Origin: Epiperipatus broadwayi
Lineage: Eukaryota > Onychophora > Udeonychophora > Euonychophora > Peripatidae
Assembly: GCA_028023455.1 (NCBI GenBank)
Contig: JAQFVV010000186.1
Span: forward strand, 312,001 to 376,000
DNA: 64,000 nt
Reading direction: 5' to 3'
Shown in pieces: positions 48,457 through 59,330 of this stretch (its first letter is position 1; each line of letters begins with the position of its first letter). Below the pieces are notes generated by a model. The model did no database searches. It saw only the letters and a list, made by a program, of their open reading frames with translations, and was not told the DNA's origin. The position numbers were made by a program, and so were the translations under genes.

Positions 48457-49135
48457 TTCATAAAGAGAAGGTTTGTTTAGAGAGTATGGAATAAGAAATT
48501 ACTCCATTTTCACTGCATAAAGTTTTGAAATAAATAATTGAATTATTTTTAGAATAATTTCTTCCAGAATTTAGGGATCAAAGGATTCTATTAAATTTGG
48601 TCTCAGTCTTTAGTCTAAGAATTAGTATAATTTAAGATTATTTAGTACAAAAGACAACATTTCTATTCTGGAATATTTTACTTCCTCTGGTTTGCATACA
48701 GATTGTAGTATCTTTATAGAAGCATTCATTAAGTCCATGTCAAATACTATTTTCTTTTTTAAGTCATATAAACTTTTTTTTTTTTACATAAAATTAATTA
48801 GTGCAGCAAATTTAATGTGATGTAAAATAACATTATTTGCTAATAGACTAAAGACATAAGGTGACCTTTTTATGAATCATAAGAATACTATTTGCATACA
48901 GAAACAAAAATCTTCACAAAGTTATTCAGCAGTTTTTATAGATTATTTAAAGCTGAACATGAGTTTGTGCAGTCTGATTGTTGATTTATAGAGATAGTTG
49001 AACTCTTTGAAACTTGCATACAACTTATTAAATATGAATCATGCATGAGTGAATGTTATGGTAAATTTTGATTTCAGCTAATATTAATGTTTCTTTACAT
49101 GGTTGCTTTATATAAATAGTCTGAACAGGCACTAA
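48457..49135. other. AT-rich, no gene
   Basis: No supported feature. Confidence 0.4.
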
Positions 49136-49189
49136 CCTGTATTCAATGCGCTTTAAAATTCGTAATAATCAAGCATATTTTGCCGATAA

Positions 49190-49262
49190 AGGGATCTTCC
49201 AAACTACAACACAAGATAGTGACTTTTATAAAGATAAGAGCGGCTGTCTTATCTTTAACCTG
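49190..49262 (-). repeat. R6 partial copy
   Basis: AAGGGATCTTCC, then ACACAAGATAGTGACTTTTA and TAAAGATAAGAGCGGCTGTC, match the inner unit end of R6 (20985-21030) in reverse orientation, including the AAGATAAGA...TCTTATCTT hairpin. Confidence 0.5.
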
Positions 49263-49519
49263 TTTTATAAAAAGTTTAATTTCACTTATCATTCCCATTT
49301 CATTAATACCATAAATATTTAAAATTGCAATGCATAAGAAGAATGCAAGACAATGTTTTACATAATTTTTTATTTTTTCTATAGTATTTTATCTAATATA
49401 ACAAATCACACTTAATAAAAATGAATCAAAATATTGTAAAAAAAAATCAATCACTAAATTCATGGATAAATCTAAAAAAAATGGAGATATTCCTAAGCTC
49501 ATTTTAATTCTATATTGAC

Positions 49520-49620
49520 CTGCATGTTTTGGTGCCATTGGTTGTCTGACTTGGGATTACAAGGTCCCAGGATTGATTCTGGTGCCCATAGGTCTGGTGC
49601 TTAAACTTCTTATGAACTCC
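49520..49620 (+). other. Weak tRNA-like fragment
   Basis: GGTGCCATTGGTTGTCTGAC, then TTGGGATTACAAGGTCCCAG and GATTGATTCTGG, resembles a tRNA head with a poor A box and a B-box-like GGATTGATTCT. It probably belongs to an old SINE. It is too degraded to be a tRNA gene. Confidence 0.3.
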
Positions 49621-49862
49621 TAAGCAATAAAGCCATATGCCTTTTTTAAATTCTATACCAAGGAATCATCAATGTTTCAAGGCAAAATTCATAGGTCTGA
49701 CTCATTATTTGCATTTTGTGGAATACCAAAAATTAGTATTTTCTGTCAGTCATTCAACACATTTTTAAACACATAACTTCTTTGTAACTTTCTTCAATAA
49801 TATTTTTCTCTGTCACTTCATTTACACCTTAAAACTATAATATTTAATCATTAGGGTCCTGG

Positions 49863-50030
49863 AACACAGACTTTCAAGTTTCCTTCAGCTATCTGCTCTA
49901 TCCCCACAACTGATACACATGACCATGAGATAGAGCAGATAGCTGAAGGGAACTTGAAATCTGTGTTCAAGCCCTTATGGATACATCTAAACTCTAAATA
50001 TATTAAATTACACTTGTATTCAATCAAATC
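49863..50030. repeat. R3 head hairpin
   Basis: CACAGACTTTCAAGTTTCCT, then TCAGCTATCTGCTCTATCC, is mirrored by GAGATAGAGCAGATAGCTGA, then AGGGAACTTGAAATCTGTGT. The arms are about 40 bp and the loop about 25 bp (hairpin 49863-49969). The R3 tail (ATACATCTAAACTCTAAATA) follows to 50030. Confidence 0.75.
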
Positions 50031-50925
50031 TTATAAAAATATTTGTTCTTGGCAATAAGAAGCCACAGAAACTTCATGGATAGTTTACGAAAGTAATAAC
50101 ATTTATACAATTTCCAATTTGAACAATATGGATATAAAAAACTAATTCTTGAAAAATAAAATAGTTCCTGATTTTGAAAGATAATAATATACATTTGTCT
50201 GTAAGTGATGGCATAGCACAATAGCCATTAATTCCATTTCCAACTTTGCAACTTGAATAAAAGTTGGTAATTTTTTGATACAAATTATTCATATTAATCT
50301 CTAGTGATATATGAATTATTCTTTATCATGTAATAAATATTTTTATTGTAAAAGTCATTTGATAGTATTTTTAACAAGTGACCTCTGATATTATTCATGG
50401 TATTATTAATTAATAATAATCATAGGATTGATTGTTTGGGAGGTCAGGAGAATGTAGCACCCAATCAGCAAATTTAATTTATTAATTGCATTTAACTGAC
50501 TGATCTGAATTTTTTTTCATTGCTTAGCTTTTAGTTTTGAGTCTTCTATTAAAGTACAAAATGTATTGCATTAATTAAGTTCATTTGATTCATTATTTTT
50601 AAGTAATCATTTAGTTTCAGTCTTGACAAGATGGTTTGATAATTAAATATATCACATTTCTCTATAATGCTAAAGATAGATCATGAATATTTTTTTTCTT
50701 CTAATCGCTTTTTAGTTTAGATAATGTTTGTGAACCTATTGTTTTGTTTTGCCAAGTACTTATTTTTTGATTATCATTATGATAGTAGAACAAAAAAAAG
50801 CCAATTTCTTTCCAAATGAATCCTCTCATGTATAAGAAAAACCCTTAATAACTTTTAGCTTGGATGATTATCATCTTGAAGAATGTAAATCAGTCTAAAT
50901 ACATTGGTTGTTTTACTAGTAGAAA
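50031..50925. other. AT-rich, no gene
   Basis: No supported feature. Confidence 0.4.
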
Positions 50926-50929
50926 AGAG

Positions 50930-51600
50930 ACTTAGATGTTGAAGTATAACACAGATTCCAATGTGCTGCTCTTAACAAGTTAAAAGATATATTACTTTAT
51001 CATAGAGAAATAACTACTGCAACTGAGCTATATATAGAACTGTTATTTTAGCTTATTTGTTATATGAAAGTAAGACTTGAATATCCTATCAGTGCAGTAT
51101 AAAGACATTAGGGAAGTTTCATTTAAGAATGCTCTGTAAAATTTTGAAAATTCAATGGACAGATTATAAAGCCATCCAATTTGTTTTTCAATTTGATGGA
51201 TTAATATCACATCCAGATTTGACATTTAAAAGAAAAATGCAAGACTTTTTTAAAAGGGTGTTTTATGGTGAATTTGAACACATGGGAGAGGTAGATTTTG
51301 CCACATTATAAGGACTATCTTAAAGACCTTCAAAAGAAATGCAATGCCAATTGTTTATGTTGGAGAGATATGGTAGAGAATAGAATATGTTGAAGAACTA
51401 CAGTTAAGCACAGTGTTAAAGTATTTCAGAAATAAAAGTTTTTTGCTGAAAAAAATTAAAAGACAATATTATAAAATATTAAATAAACAAAAATAGAGTA
51501 GTATGTTCTATGCGTGGATGTATTTGTGGTCGCAGATTGGTTTGTATAGTTATAACAATATTTATTTCTAGAGCAGTTTTCCCTCTTACTTTCTTAATTG
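50930..51600 (+). pseudogene. LINE-A C-terminal fragment, plus copy
   Basis: This reads as the last part of a LINE-A pol gene. YIELLF and LICYMKV stand where relatives have the VLP-x-LLYGSETWT block. FHLRMLCKILKIQWTDYKA (51118-51174) matches the FH-x-R-x-LR-x-IL-x-I-x-W-x-D segment. RVFYGEFEHMG (51257-51289) matches the YGEL segment, and CSMRGCICGRRLVC (about 51508-51549) recalls the terminal C-x2-CGR-x-C zinc-finger-like end. A 60-codon open frame (51129-51311) remains; frameshifts lie on both sides. The 5' part of the element is absent. Confidence 0.7.
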
Positions 51601-51840
51601 GGCTATAGTTGTTTACAAGTGACTATTTATTATTAGAGAAAAATTTATGTTGCCAGAAATATTTTTAAAAAATAGCTCAAATCATATTTTAAATTATTCT
51701 TTTAGCGAATTTAACAATATTTTTATCCACAGAAGATTTTTAAGAATGTTAATTGCAGTGTCCAAATGATTTTGCAGAATGGTTCATGTGAATATTAAAA
51801 TTTAAAATTATTTTTTCTCAAAGTGCACAATTATCTGATA

Positions 51841-51920
51841 ATATATAATAGTGACTATTTCAAAGGTGGAGTGTTGCCTGAAGGCAACACTCCACCTTTG
51901 AAATAGTCACTATTATATAT
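51841..51920. repeat. Perfect 80-bp palindrome
   Basis: Two 39-bp arms without mismatch and a 2-bp loop (GA at 51880-51881). The centre reads GTGTTGCCTGAAGGCAACAC. The outer end is ATATATAATA/TATTATATAT. Pairing stops abruptly outside. Confidence 0.95.
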
Positions 51921-51975
51921 ATGTAAAATCAGGTTATATATATCACATGACTTATATATCTAGCATTTACAAATA

Positions 51976-52410
51976 TGAAAAATAAAGAGCATGCTAATAG
52001 CTCTACAAAAACTTTTTTTTATACAAACCATGTAAGCCATGTGATATATGACTTGATTTTATTACTATTATTATTTTGCTGTTGGGGACTTTGGCTAAAT
52101 TAAATTGCTAAGCTTATTAATATATGGTGTATCTGAATTAAGTTCAGGCCCATATGATTTTTTCAGTTGGAGAGCTGAATTTAAAGACATTATGACTGAA
52201 GATTTCAGATCTTTTTATTAAGAGTTAACTATTAGATAAATGCTTAGCTCGAGTTGGGTTTTTGAATATGGTGTCCCAGCTCTTCACTGAAGATAGCTTG
52301 AAACCGGTCTGGGGACAATCCTAGATAAAGATGATTTGAATGCCTTCTCTTGTAGCATTTATCATAAAAAAAAGTTTGTTTAGAGTTATTAGCACGCTCT
52401 TTATTTTATA
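51976..52410. repeat. Inverted-repeat-bounded element
   Basis: AAATAAAGAGCATGCTAATAG, shown here as AAAGAGCATGCTAATAGCTC (51981-52000), is inverted at 52388-52408 (GAGTTATTAGCACGCTCTTT). The arms are about 40 bp. The body includes CTTGAAACCGGTCTGGGGAC (52299-52318), loosely like the FB1 apex (GAAACTAGTCTGGGGA). No transposase. Confidence 0.55.
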
Positions 52411-53250
52411 TATGTGTGTAATTATTTATCTACTCATATTTCACTCATTGTAACTTAAGAAACTTGAATAGAAATAAATTAATTTGTTTAATTAATGTAT
52501 GACAATCAAAATTATGCTAAACTCATTAACTCCAGACTTCGACAATTTTTTTTTATCTTTCTTGCATGATTGATATATTGTCATATTTCGATGTTCTCTT
52601 AATGGTTTTTAATATATGTACAAAGAATGATGAGTTTAAAAAGGATAATTTATTATGAAAAATTGATTTAATAAAAAAAAGCGTACTTTACAGAGTTATA
52701 CATAGTGGCACTTTCATTTGACAAATAATAAAGAGATAGAAGGCTTGTGATGGCTATTAATCAATATCAATATACTTATTTATTTATTTTTAATTCGTTC
52801 AATCCTTTTTTTTATTTTTCTAGGTAATCTATTGTTTTTTGCTTTAATATTTGAAAGTGAAATAACATTTTATTAAATTTATTATATAATTAAATTAGAA
52901 TTACAATTTACATTAAACACACATTTTGTATGTAATAAACCTTTTCTATAAAAGGCATATCTTTTAATATCGATGTTGCAGACATTATCATTATTTATAT
53001 TCTTGCACGTTAAATAATATGTATATGAAAAACATATAAAAGTCATCTACATTGATATTTAAATATAAATATTAATTTGTATTTAATGCAAGCTAATTAC
53101 TTATATATTGGGGAAAAAATATTCTTAAACTCGGAGGTAAAAAGCCAATAAACTCACCACGCTGGCTAATACATGGTGGCGAGCAGCCAATCCATGTTCG
53201 TATACTATATGAATAATCACATAGTAATAACAGCTGCAACGACAATAACA
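52411..53250. other. AT-rich, no gene
   Basis: No coding or RNA signal. TGGTGGCGAGCAGCC at 53175-53189 is a GC-rich patch of unknown meaning. Confidence 0.4.
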
Positions 53251-53254
53251 TACA

Positions 53255-53785
53255 ATTAAACTTGGTTGGACTGCTTTTGGTAAAAATAACTTGATACTAA
53301 AAGGAAATATGACTATGTGTTTGAAAAGGAAGGTTTTTAATAAATGTGATTTGCCAGTTCTTACTTATGGATCTGAGACTTGAACACTTAATAGAAGAGC
53401 AATACAGAGATTTCAGACCACTCAAAAAGTATGGAGAGATGAATGTTGGGAGTAACAAGAAGGGATCGAAAACACAATGTATGGGTAAGAGAACAAATAG
53501 GTGTTACTGACCTCATTGAAAAAATTAATAGTCTGAAGTGGAGTTGGGCTGGACATATTGTTAGAAGAGATGATAATAGATGGACAATTGAAATTTTAAA
53601 CTGGATTCCAAGAGATTGTAAAAGACCCAGAAAGAGACCACATGTGAGATGGATAGATGAAATAAGAAATTGTGCAGGGGTAATTTGGAGAGGAGAAGCT
53701 AAAGATAGGAAAAGATGGATTGAACTTGGAGAGACCTTCATCCTGCAGTGGATTGATAATGGTTGATGATGATGAATTATTTATA
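53255..53785 (+). pseudogene. LINE-C (RTE-like) C-terminal fragment, plus copy
   Basis: Begins at a codon run reading KLGWTAFGKNN and continues through LPVLTYGSET*TL, where a TGA replaces the tryptophan of this block. A frameshift near 53430 follows. A 107-codon open frame (53443-53766) then encodes MLGVTRRDRKHNVWVREQIG, LKWSWAGHIVRR, and the end LGETFILQWIDNG. This is the typical C-terminal domain after the reverse transcriptase in RTE-like LINEs. The gene ends in a TGATGATGATGA tail (53764-53775), a common RTE 3' end. 5' truncation at about 53255 is as expected from incomplete reverse transcription. A second copy lies at 57985-58735. Confidence 0.88.
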
Positions 53786-54164
53786 AATATATTTCACCAT
53801 CTTTGGGTTTATCAGTCATTTGAAATGGATATGACCATAGTAATTGCAAGAATAAAAGATCAAAAGGCAACATAAAAACAATCTGTGAACTATGTATATG
53901 ATCACATATAGAATATATTTGTTCCATTATTTACTTTATTTGATATGTTGTCATGCTGCCTTCTTTTGGAAGGAACTTTTTTTCCGAAATCCTTCAATGC
54001 CATGTCTAATCGAAGCTCTCAAGTATATTCTCTTCTCCACAGCTTCCTAAAGAAAACAATAAGCATTGCATTTCTTCATAAGTATTGTTCATTCATTTCT
54101 CATATCCAACCCAACAAAGATATTTTCCTGAAGATTTGTGATGTTAATATTTTAGTTGTATTTA
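53786..54164. other. No feature seen
   Basis: Short AT-rich spacer between LINE-C and P2 with no supported gene. Confidence 0.4.
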
Positions 54165-55075
54165 CATATTGAACTATTTACATCATCTAATATTATCTAT
54201 TAAAATGTCTTCAGAAAAATGTAATTTTATTTAAACTTGAAAATTACACTCAACTGTTAGTAATAGCATACAGGTTAGTATATGCATAATGTTTTGAGAG
54301 GTATTACTCTCTTCTTCAAGTGTTGTTGGCCTGACCAATGATACTACTATTATGGGAATTGAATCTGGACCCTTAGATTCTTGAATATTGAATTTTAAAA
54401 TAATGCTCTAACCAATTGAGCCATCCTGTCAAAGGCAACTGTCAGTAGAAATTTCATATACTTATCTATGAGATTCCTCATGATTTCTTCACTTTTTCCT
54501 AAAAGTGAGGTTGATTATTGGTTTCCATACTAGGTTGACTTATGGGGTTATTTGCCATTATCATGTGAGCAACATTTTTGAATTTTCTTCTTTGTATCTT
54601 TTTCTCTTTATCCAATATTATTGTATTTTCCCAATTGAATATATGTTCATCAGTACATACATGGTCTGCTACCATAGAGATATTTATTTTCTCTCTTCTA
54701 ATCATCAGTTTGTGCTTTTGTAATTGCTTTTCAATGGGACTCATCCACATTCACATGTATTTCATAAATGCAGTTATCGCTTTTCATCATTTCAAGTTTA
54801 GGCTTTGTAGAAGTTAGAATTTCATAGTGTGGTATGGCTCTAGAAAGCTGTTCTGATGTTTGATTGCAGATTTTTCTTAATTTGTTTGCTATTTTTTGGT
54901 ATGTATAGATACATTTCAGTACCAATAATTGTTCTTTTGATAGTTCTTTTTGTGGTCTATTTAAGGATTTCCTAATAACAGTTGATGGATAACCATTTTT
55001 CATAAGAGTTTGTTCTATATAGATTGTTCTTTTTTTAAATCACCTGTTTCTGTATAAACTTCTTTTGTTTGTTCC
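54165..55075 (-). pseudogene. P2 Penelope-like element: GIY-YIG end plus tRNA-like 3' module
   Basis: Minus-strand 3' end of a second Penelope-like lineage. Two open frames (55003-54731 and 54750-54499) encode a region reading MKNGYPSTVIRKSL, then KPKLEMMKSDNCIYEI (start of GIY-YIG: the C-x-YEI block). After a frameshift come PIEKQLQKHKLMIRR, VADHVCTDEHIFNWENTIIL (H and N/E positions of GIY-YIG), and the end NNPISQPSMETNN. Then follow a roughly 90-bp untranslated stretch (GGAAAAAGTGAAGAAATCAT near 54503, AAATTTCTACTG near 54452) and a tRNA-like module (GATGGCTCAATTGGTTAGAG near 54425) with the shared tail down to about 54165. The same junction is at 62700-63151. The RT part is missing: a reversed tRNA-headed repeat abuts at 55085. 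Confidence 0.8.
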
Positions 55076-55084
55076 ATATTGATA

Positions 55085-55300
55085 ATATTCAATATTTAAG
55101 AATTTTAAGATCCAGGTTTGATTCCCATGTTAATATTATCACTGGTCAGACCAGCATCATCTGAAGAAGAGAGAAGAATAATACCTCTCAAAAGATTGGG
55201 CATATACTAATCGGTGTGCTATTACTAACAGTTGAATGTAATTTGAAATTTTTTCTAAGACATATCTAATAGTAGATAATTGAAATAGCCCAATACATAA
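55085..55300 (+). repeat. P2 3'-module/SINE-type repeat copy
   Basis: Starts at TATTCAATATTTAAGAATTT, has the B-box-like CAGGTTTGATTCCC (55113-55126), the middle CTGAAGAAGAGAGAAGAATA and the tail ending near TGAAATAGCCCAA. It lacks the A box. It lies head to head with the P2 copy. Confidence 0.75.
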
Positions 55301-55319
55301 ATACTACAAAGATATGATT

Positions 55320-56560
55320 TTTTAATATTGGAGTTTAAAGTGCCATATACAGCAAATTGATGAATGGATTGATTGGTTTTATGATCTTAATGTATTTTTA
55401 AAATTTTTATAGAGTATCCTTAAATGAAACATTTCTAATATTTTTCTGTTACAATTATAGGGAATCTAAGTCTCATTTGCATATAATAAACTAGGTAAAA
55501 TAACAGATAAACAAAGGCATGTGATCAAGTGATGTTTAGTGGTTTAAAATAACAGATCTATGTATGACTAATTTGAAATATTATATTTTTTAATTTATTA
55601 AAAACAGCACTTCATTAAAGTTTGTTGTACCTCAATATTTAAATCTATTTTTCTACTTGAAAAATTATCAAAGATAGTTAAATTGACTTACATTCTCAAT
55701 TTGATGATTATCTAGGCTAAGAGTTGCTGAAGATTTATCTTCCATCAGTGGGTGATAACTTGAAATTTTTTGAATATTTAATTACTGAACCAAAATCTTT
55801 ATATGTTGCATTCAAAATGTTAAATATATTTTGTAGACATCTTTTGAACTGGCAAAAATATCAACATATTGTAAATCTAGATCCTAATAAGAAGAAATTC
55901 TTTTTATTTGCCTTCAATCAATTTAAATTAAAAATTCCACTACCAAAGCTTGATCACTGATTCATTAAGACATCTATAAAAAGTTCGAATGACCCTTGGC
56001 ATAAAAATTAAAAACAATGTTGGAGTGAGTACACATCCTTCTTTATCACCAGGTTTTATTTCAAATACCTACAATTTTCCATTCTGTAATATAATAATAT
56101 TTCTTATACATCATATAGAAACTGTATAATACAAATAAATTTTGATAGATAACTATTTTCAAAAATGCCATAATTTCCAACATTTTTTTTTATAATTGCT
56201 TGATAGTTACTGCAATCTTGTCTATTTTCATTTTTTTTTTTTAAAAATGGAGCAATAAAAGTATCCATATCATTAAGTGGTACAACTTCATAAGTACATA
56301 TATTCTTAAAAAAAAATTCTAATATTTTTGAAGTTAGCCTATCACCACCATATTTTATAGCTTTGTCCGTATCTTATCAAGATCTGAAGCCTTTACATTT
56401 TTAAGATTATAAAGAGTTGTTCTGCCTTTAGTAATCTGAATATTTTTATCCAAATCTAAATATCTTAGATAAAATGAATATATCATTAAAAGTCATTATC
56501 TTAATTCTTATCTTATTTTTCAAAAGAGGATTAAAATATTCTTTCCATTTATTTAAATTA
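55320..56560 (-). pseudogene. LINE-A reverse transcriptase, copy 2
   Basis: Minus-strand remnant with the same block order as copy 1. AIKYGGDRLTSKILEFF (about 56365-56310) is the segment that in relatives carries G-x-DG-IPAE. FIAPFLKK follows, then a worn motif A region. DKEGCVLTPTLFLIFM (about 56045-55998) is the QGC-x-L-x-PTLF block, and YVDIF near 55860 stands where YADD is expected. At lower coordinates it matches copy 1 base by base in blocks (TTAAAACAGCA near 55602 with AAAACAGCAGCCC near 4281; TTGATTGGTTTTATGATCTT near 55370 with 4095). It is fragmented throughout. Confidence 0.75.
55490..55545 (-). repeat. FB1 head fragment within LINE-A copy 2
   Basis: TGATCAAGTGATGTTTAGTGG (55516-55536; quoted part TGATCAAGTGATGTTTAGTG) is the reversed FB1 head. 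Nothing else of FB1 is present, so it is either a very short derivative or a chance remnant. Confidence 0.45.
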
Positions 56561-56879
56561 CCATTATTATCATATTAATAGGTAGGATGTTGATACCATT
56601 ATTCATGTTTATATGTTGCTTTCAATACATCAAAAGAGATCTTAAATGACTATAATTATCAAATGTCTATATATCCTGAAGTTTTAATTCACCAGTCATC
56701 TTTAAACTTTCTTATCATTGAACTTCTGTCTAAAAATTTCTAATATTTATTATGAAGATGCCTGTTTAAAAGTTGAAATTGGTAGCTACCTAAACTTGAA
56801 GGTAAGTTTATATAGAAATAATTCTTTTGATAAAAGATAATCTCATTATAATTTGCCAATAATGGCTTCAAAAACTAGT

Positions 56880-57960
56880 ACATCTAAAATGATAAGGAAA
56901 AAAACGTATAACAGTCTACCAGATATTGGCAAGTATTACGGGAATCCCTGCTCAGCAACCTCCCAATGAAACACAATTAAAACTGAGACATCAAAAATTG
57001 TGAAAACTAATGTTGGTATCAGAAAAACAGCTAATAATTCTGCTATTCTTAATGACATTGATACAAATAGTCAAACAAATAACCTTACAAAAAGAATGCA
57101 AAAAAATAATGTAAAAACTTCTAATAAGAAAAAAATTAAACCCTGGAAAACACAGATAGATTTCAATCCTCAAATAAAGTTAACACATGGGGTGAACAAA
57201 TGGCACTCATTGAAAACTATAATAATATGTCTAATAGTATAAGTTTTAGTCCTCCCAGCAAACTGCATAAATTTAAATCATTAACATAATAGGGTATCAG
57301 TCACTTTTAACACAGTGGAAATTACATTAACCTAATAGTTCCACAATCATTCACATCACCCCTTTCCTAAAGACGACAACTCCATCTCTACTACTGCGTG
57401 CTATTACTCCATATGCAAATCACCACCTTTTCACTGATCATTCCATTGAGCATGCTGATTTACCGGACAATTATAACATTAATCCTTTAATTGGTTTATC
57501 ATAAAAAGATCTAAAAAAAATCATTTACCCTGATAGGCAACTTTGGTCAACACTATCTACTGCCAGAACACTGACTAAATTTCAAAATTTATGCATGCCT
57601 CACTCATGGCTAAAATTTCTGCATAATCTGCTACTTGATATAATACCAACAAAGTTATTTTTCATAAAACCCTTTAAATTAAACATAGATCCTACTTGCA
57701 TACTATGCAATGCATTCCTGGAAAATACATCCCATATCTTTGAAACATATCCATACTTTTCACCCTTACGTCACTTTGCATTCCACAAAGACACAATTAA
57801 TTTTAAAAATATTCTCATAAACAATGTAAAAAATTATAAACATTCAATGCCTTTGTAACCATTCACACTCTCAGAACAATATGGCTTACCCATTGTGTTG
57901 GTAATCTTTGACAACAAAAAATACAATGTACTAAAAAAAAAATCACAAAGAATGGCATAA
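56880..57960 (+). pseudogene. LINE-like zinc-knuckle C-terminus (family unknown)
   Basis: An 87-codon open frame (57595-57858) contains PHSWLKFLHNLLLDIIPTKL, then CILCNAFLENTSHIF and YPYFSPLRHFAF. The pattern C-x2-C-x8-H with a following aromatic P-x-x-R fits the zinc-binding C-terminus found after the reverse transcriptase in several LINE clades; the fourth ligand is lost (tyrosine where C is usual). Upstream, an 80-codon open frame (57000-57242) has KKKIKPWKTQIDF, similar to the K-x-PWWK-x-R segment of LINE proteins. No RT motifs were found between them. It ends just before LINE-C (57985). Confidence 0.4.
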
Positions 57961-57984
57961 CATATATCTATATGCTCAAAAATA

Positions 57985-58735
57985 TCATCATCAACCATTA
58001 TCAATCCACTGCAGGATGAAGGTCTCTCCAAGTTTAATCCATCTTCTCCGATCTTTAGCTTCTCTTTTCCACAACACCCCTGCACATTTTCTTATTTCAT
58101 CCATCCATCTCACATGTGGTCTCTTTCTGGGTCTTTTACAATCTCTTGGAATCCAGTTTAAAATTTCAAATGTCCATCTATTATCATTTCTTCTAGCAAT
58201 ATGTCCAGCCCAACTCCATTTCAATCTTTTAATTTTTTCAATAAGGTCAGTAACACCTGTTTGTTGTCTTACCCATACATTGTATTTTCGATCTCTTCTT
58301 GTTACTCCCAACATACATCTCTCCATACTCCTTTGAGTGGTCTGAAGTCTCTGTATTGCTCTTCTATTAAGTGTCCAAGTCTCAGATCCATAAGTAAGAA
58401 CTGGTAAAACACATTTGTTAAAAACCTTCCTTTTCAAACACATAGGCATATTTCCTTTTAGTATCAAGTTATTTCTGCCAAAAGCACTTCAACCAAGTTT
58501 AATTCTATGATTAATTTCCTCCATTATGTTTCCACCTGTATTAATAATCTGACCAAGGTATTTGTAACTGTTAACTTCTTCTAATTGTTCATAATCAATC
58601 TTTATTTTCATATTTTGAGCAAATCGATTAAACATTACTTTAGTCTTTTTAACATTTATCTTTAGTCCTACTTTTCTACTTTCATCTGCTAACTCCTGCA
58701 ACATTTCCTACAGCTCTGAAGCATTATTTGCAAAA
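57985..58735 (-). pseudogene. LINE-C (RTE-like), minus copy with a single in-frame stop
   Basis: Best-preserved element of the window. One frame runs from about 58735 down to 57991 with a single TGA (58489-58491). It encodes LQELADESRKVGLKINVKKT (58702-58643), YLGQIINTGG, the stop, SAFGRNN, CVLPVLTYGSETWTLNRRAI (about 58410-58350), MLGVTRRDRKYNVWVRQQTG, LKWSWAGHIARR and LGETFILQWIDNG. These are the segment after the RT active site and the C-terminal domain of RTE-like LINEs. The plus copy at 53255 has TGG at the stop position, so the stop is a simple recent G-to-A change. It ends in a TGATGAT tail at 57985. The 5' half is truncated. Confidence 0.9.
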
Positions 58736-58984
58736 ACAGCTCAAAAATATATACCCAGTAAGCAATATATTCCTTAGCTGCTCATTAATGCAATAACAGA
58801 AATCATCTCATTCCAATTCACTGTATTCTAAAAACCTCCTAAGCAATGTAAAAAAAAAAAAATTAAAAAAAAATGTAAAAAGCTCTTATTCTTGTAAATA
58901 TTTTGTTACTAATAAAGTCTACTTATATATAAAAAAATATTTTGTCAAGCAAAAAATTATATTTGTTTTCTTCAACAAAATCAG

Positions 58985-59330
58985 TAATAAGACATGATTG
59001 TTGGAAAAAATAATTATTCTTTTTTTTAAAAAAAAAATTAACCCAATAATAGATTTATTTGCATTTATAACACACTTATCAAGACAATTTCATGCATTAG
59101 TAACATGATAATCCTGAAAATCAAATGTCAGTGTCTAAAAGCCATTGAAATTAAACATAGATCATAAATATTTTTAAACAAGGAGTTTCAATTTTTTTTT
59201 TTTTTTTGTAAATATGATTGGAATACATTCTCTTTATTAAGGCAGCTACCATTTAATCTTGAAGCATAACAATTTATGATCTAACCAACAATTTGTACTT
59301 GTTGGTGCTCACACAATATAGATCTCTCTT
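58985..59330 (-). pseudogene. LINE-A 3' fragment, copy 3
   Basis: ATAGATTTATTTGCATTTAT, AACACACTTATCAAGACAAT and GCATTAGTAACATGATAATC align with the 3' end of LINE-A copy 1 (3990-4060: AATAAATTTATTTGTATCCA and so on). Only the C-terminal end is present and it is not coding. The flank 59190-59208 is a T run. Confidence 0.55.

Noticed and set aside
53160-53190. GC-rich TGGTGGCGAGCAGCC as a second LTR primer-binding site
   Set aside because: No TG...CA-bounded LTR-like segment precedes it and the match to known primer sites is poor.
53388-53741. 117-codon open frame on the minus strand opposite LINE-C
   Set aside because: It is antisense to the LINE-C coding frame, and the same antisense frame recurs opposite the second copy (58016-58336). 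It follows from the LINE codons.
54505-54817. Plus-strand open frames opposite P2
   Set aside because: The minus strand carries the recognisable GIY-YIG blocks. The plus frames are shadows.
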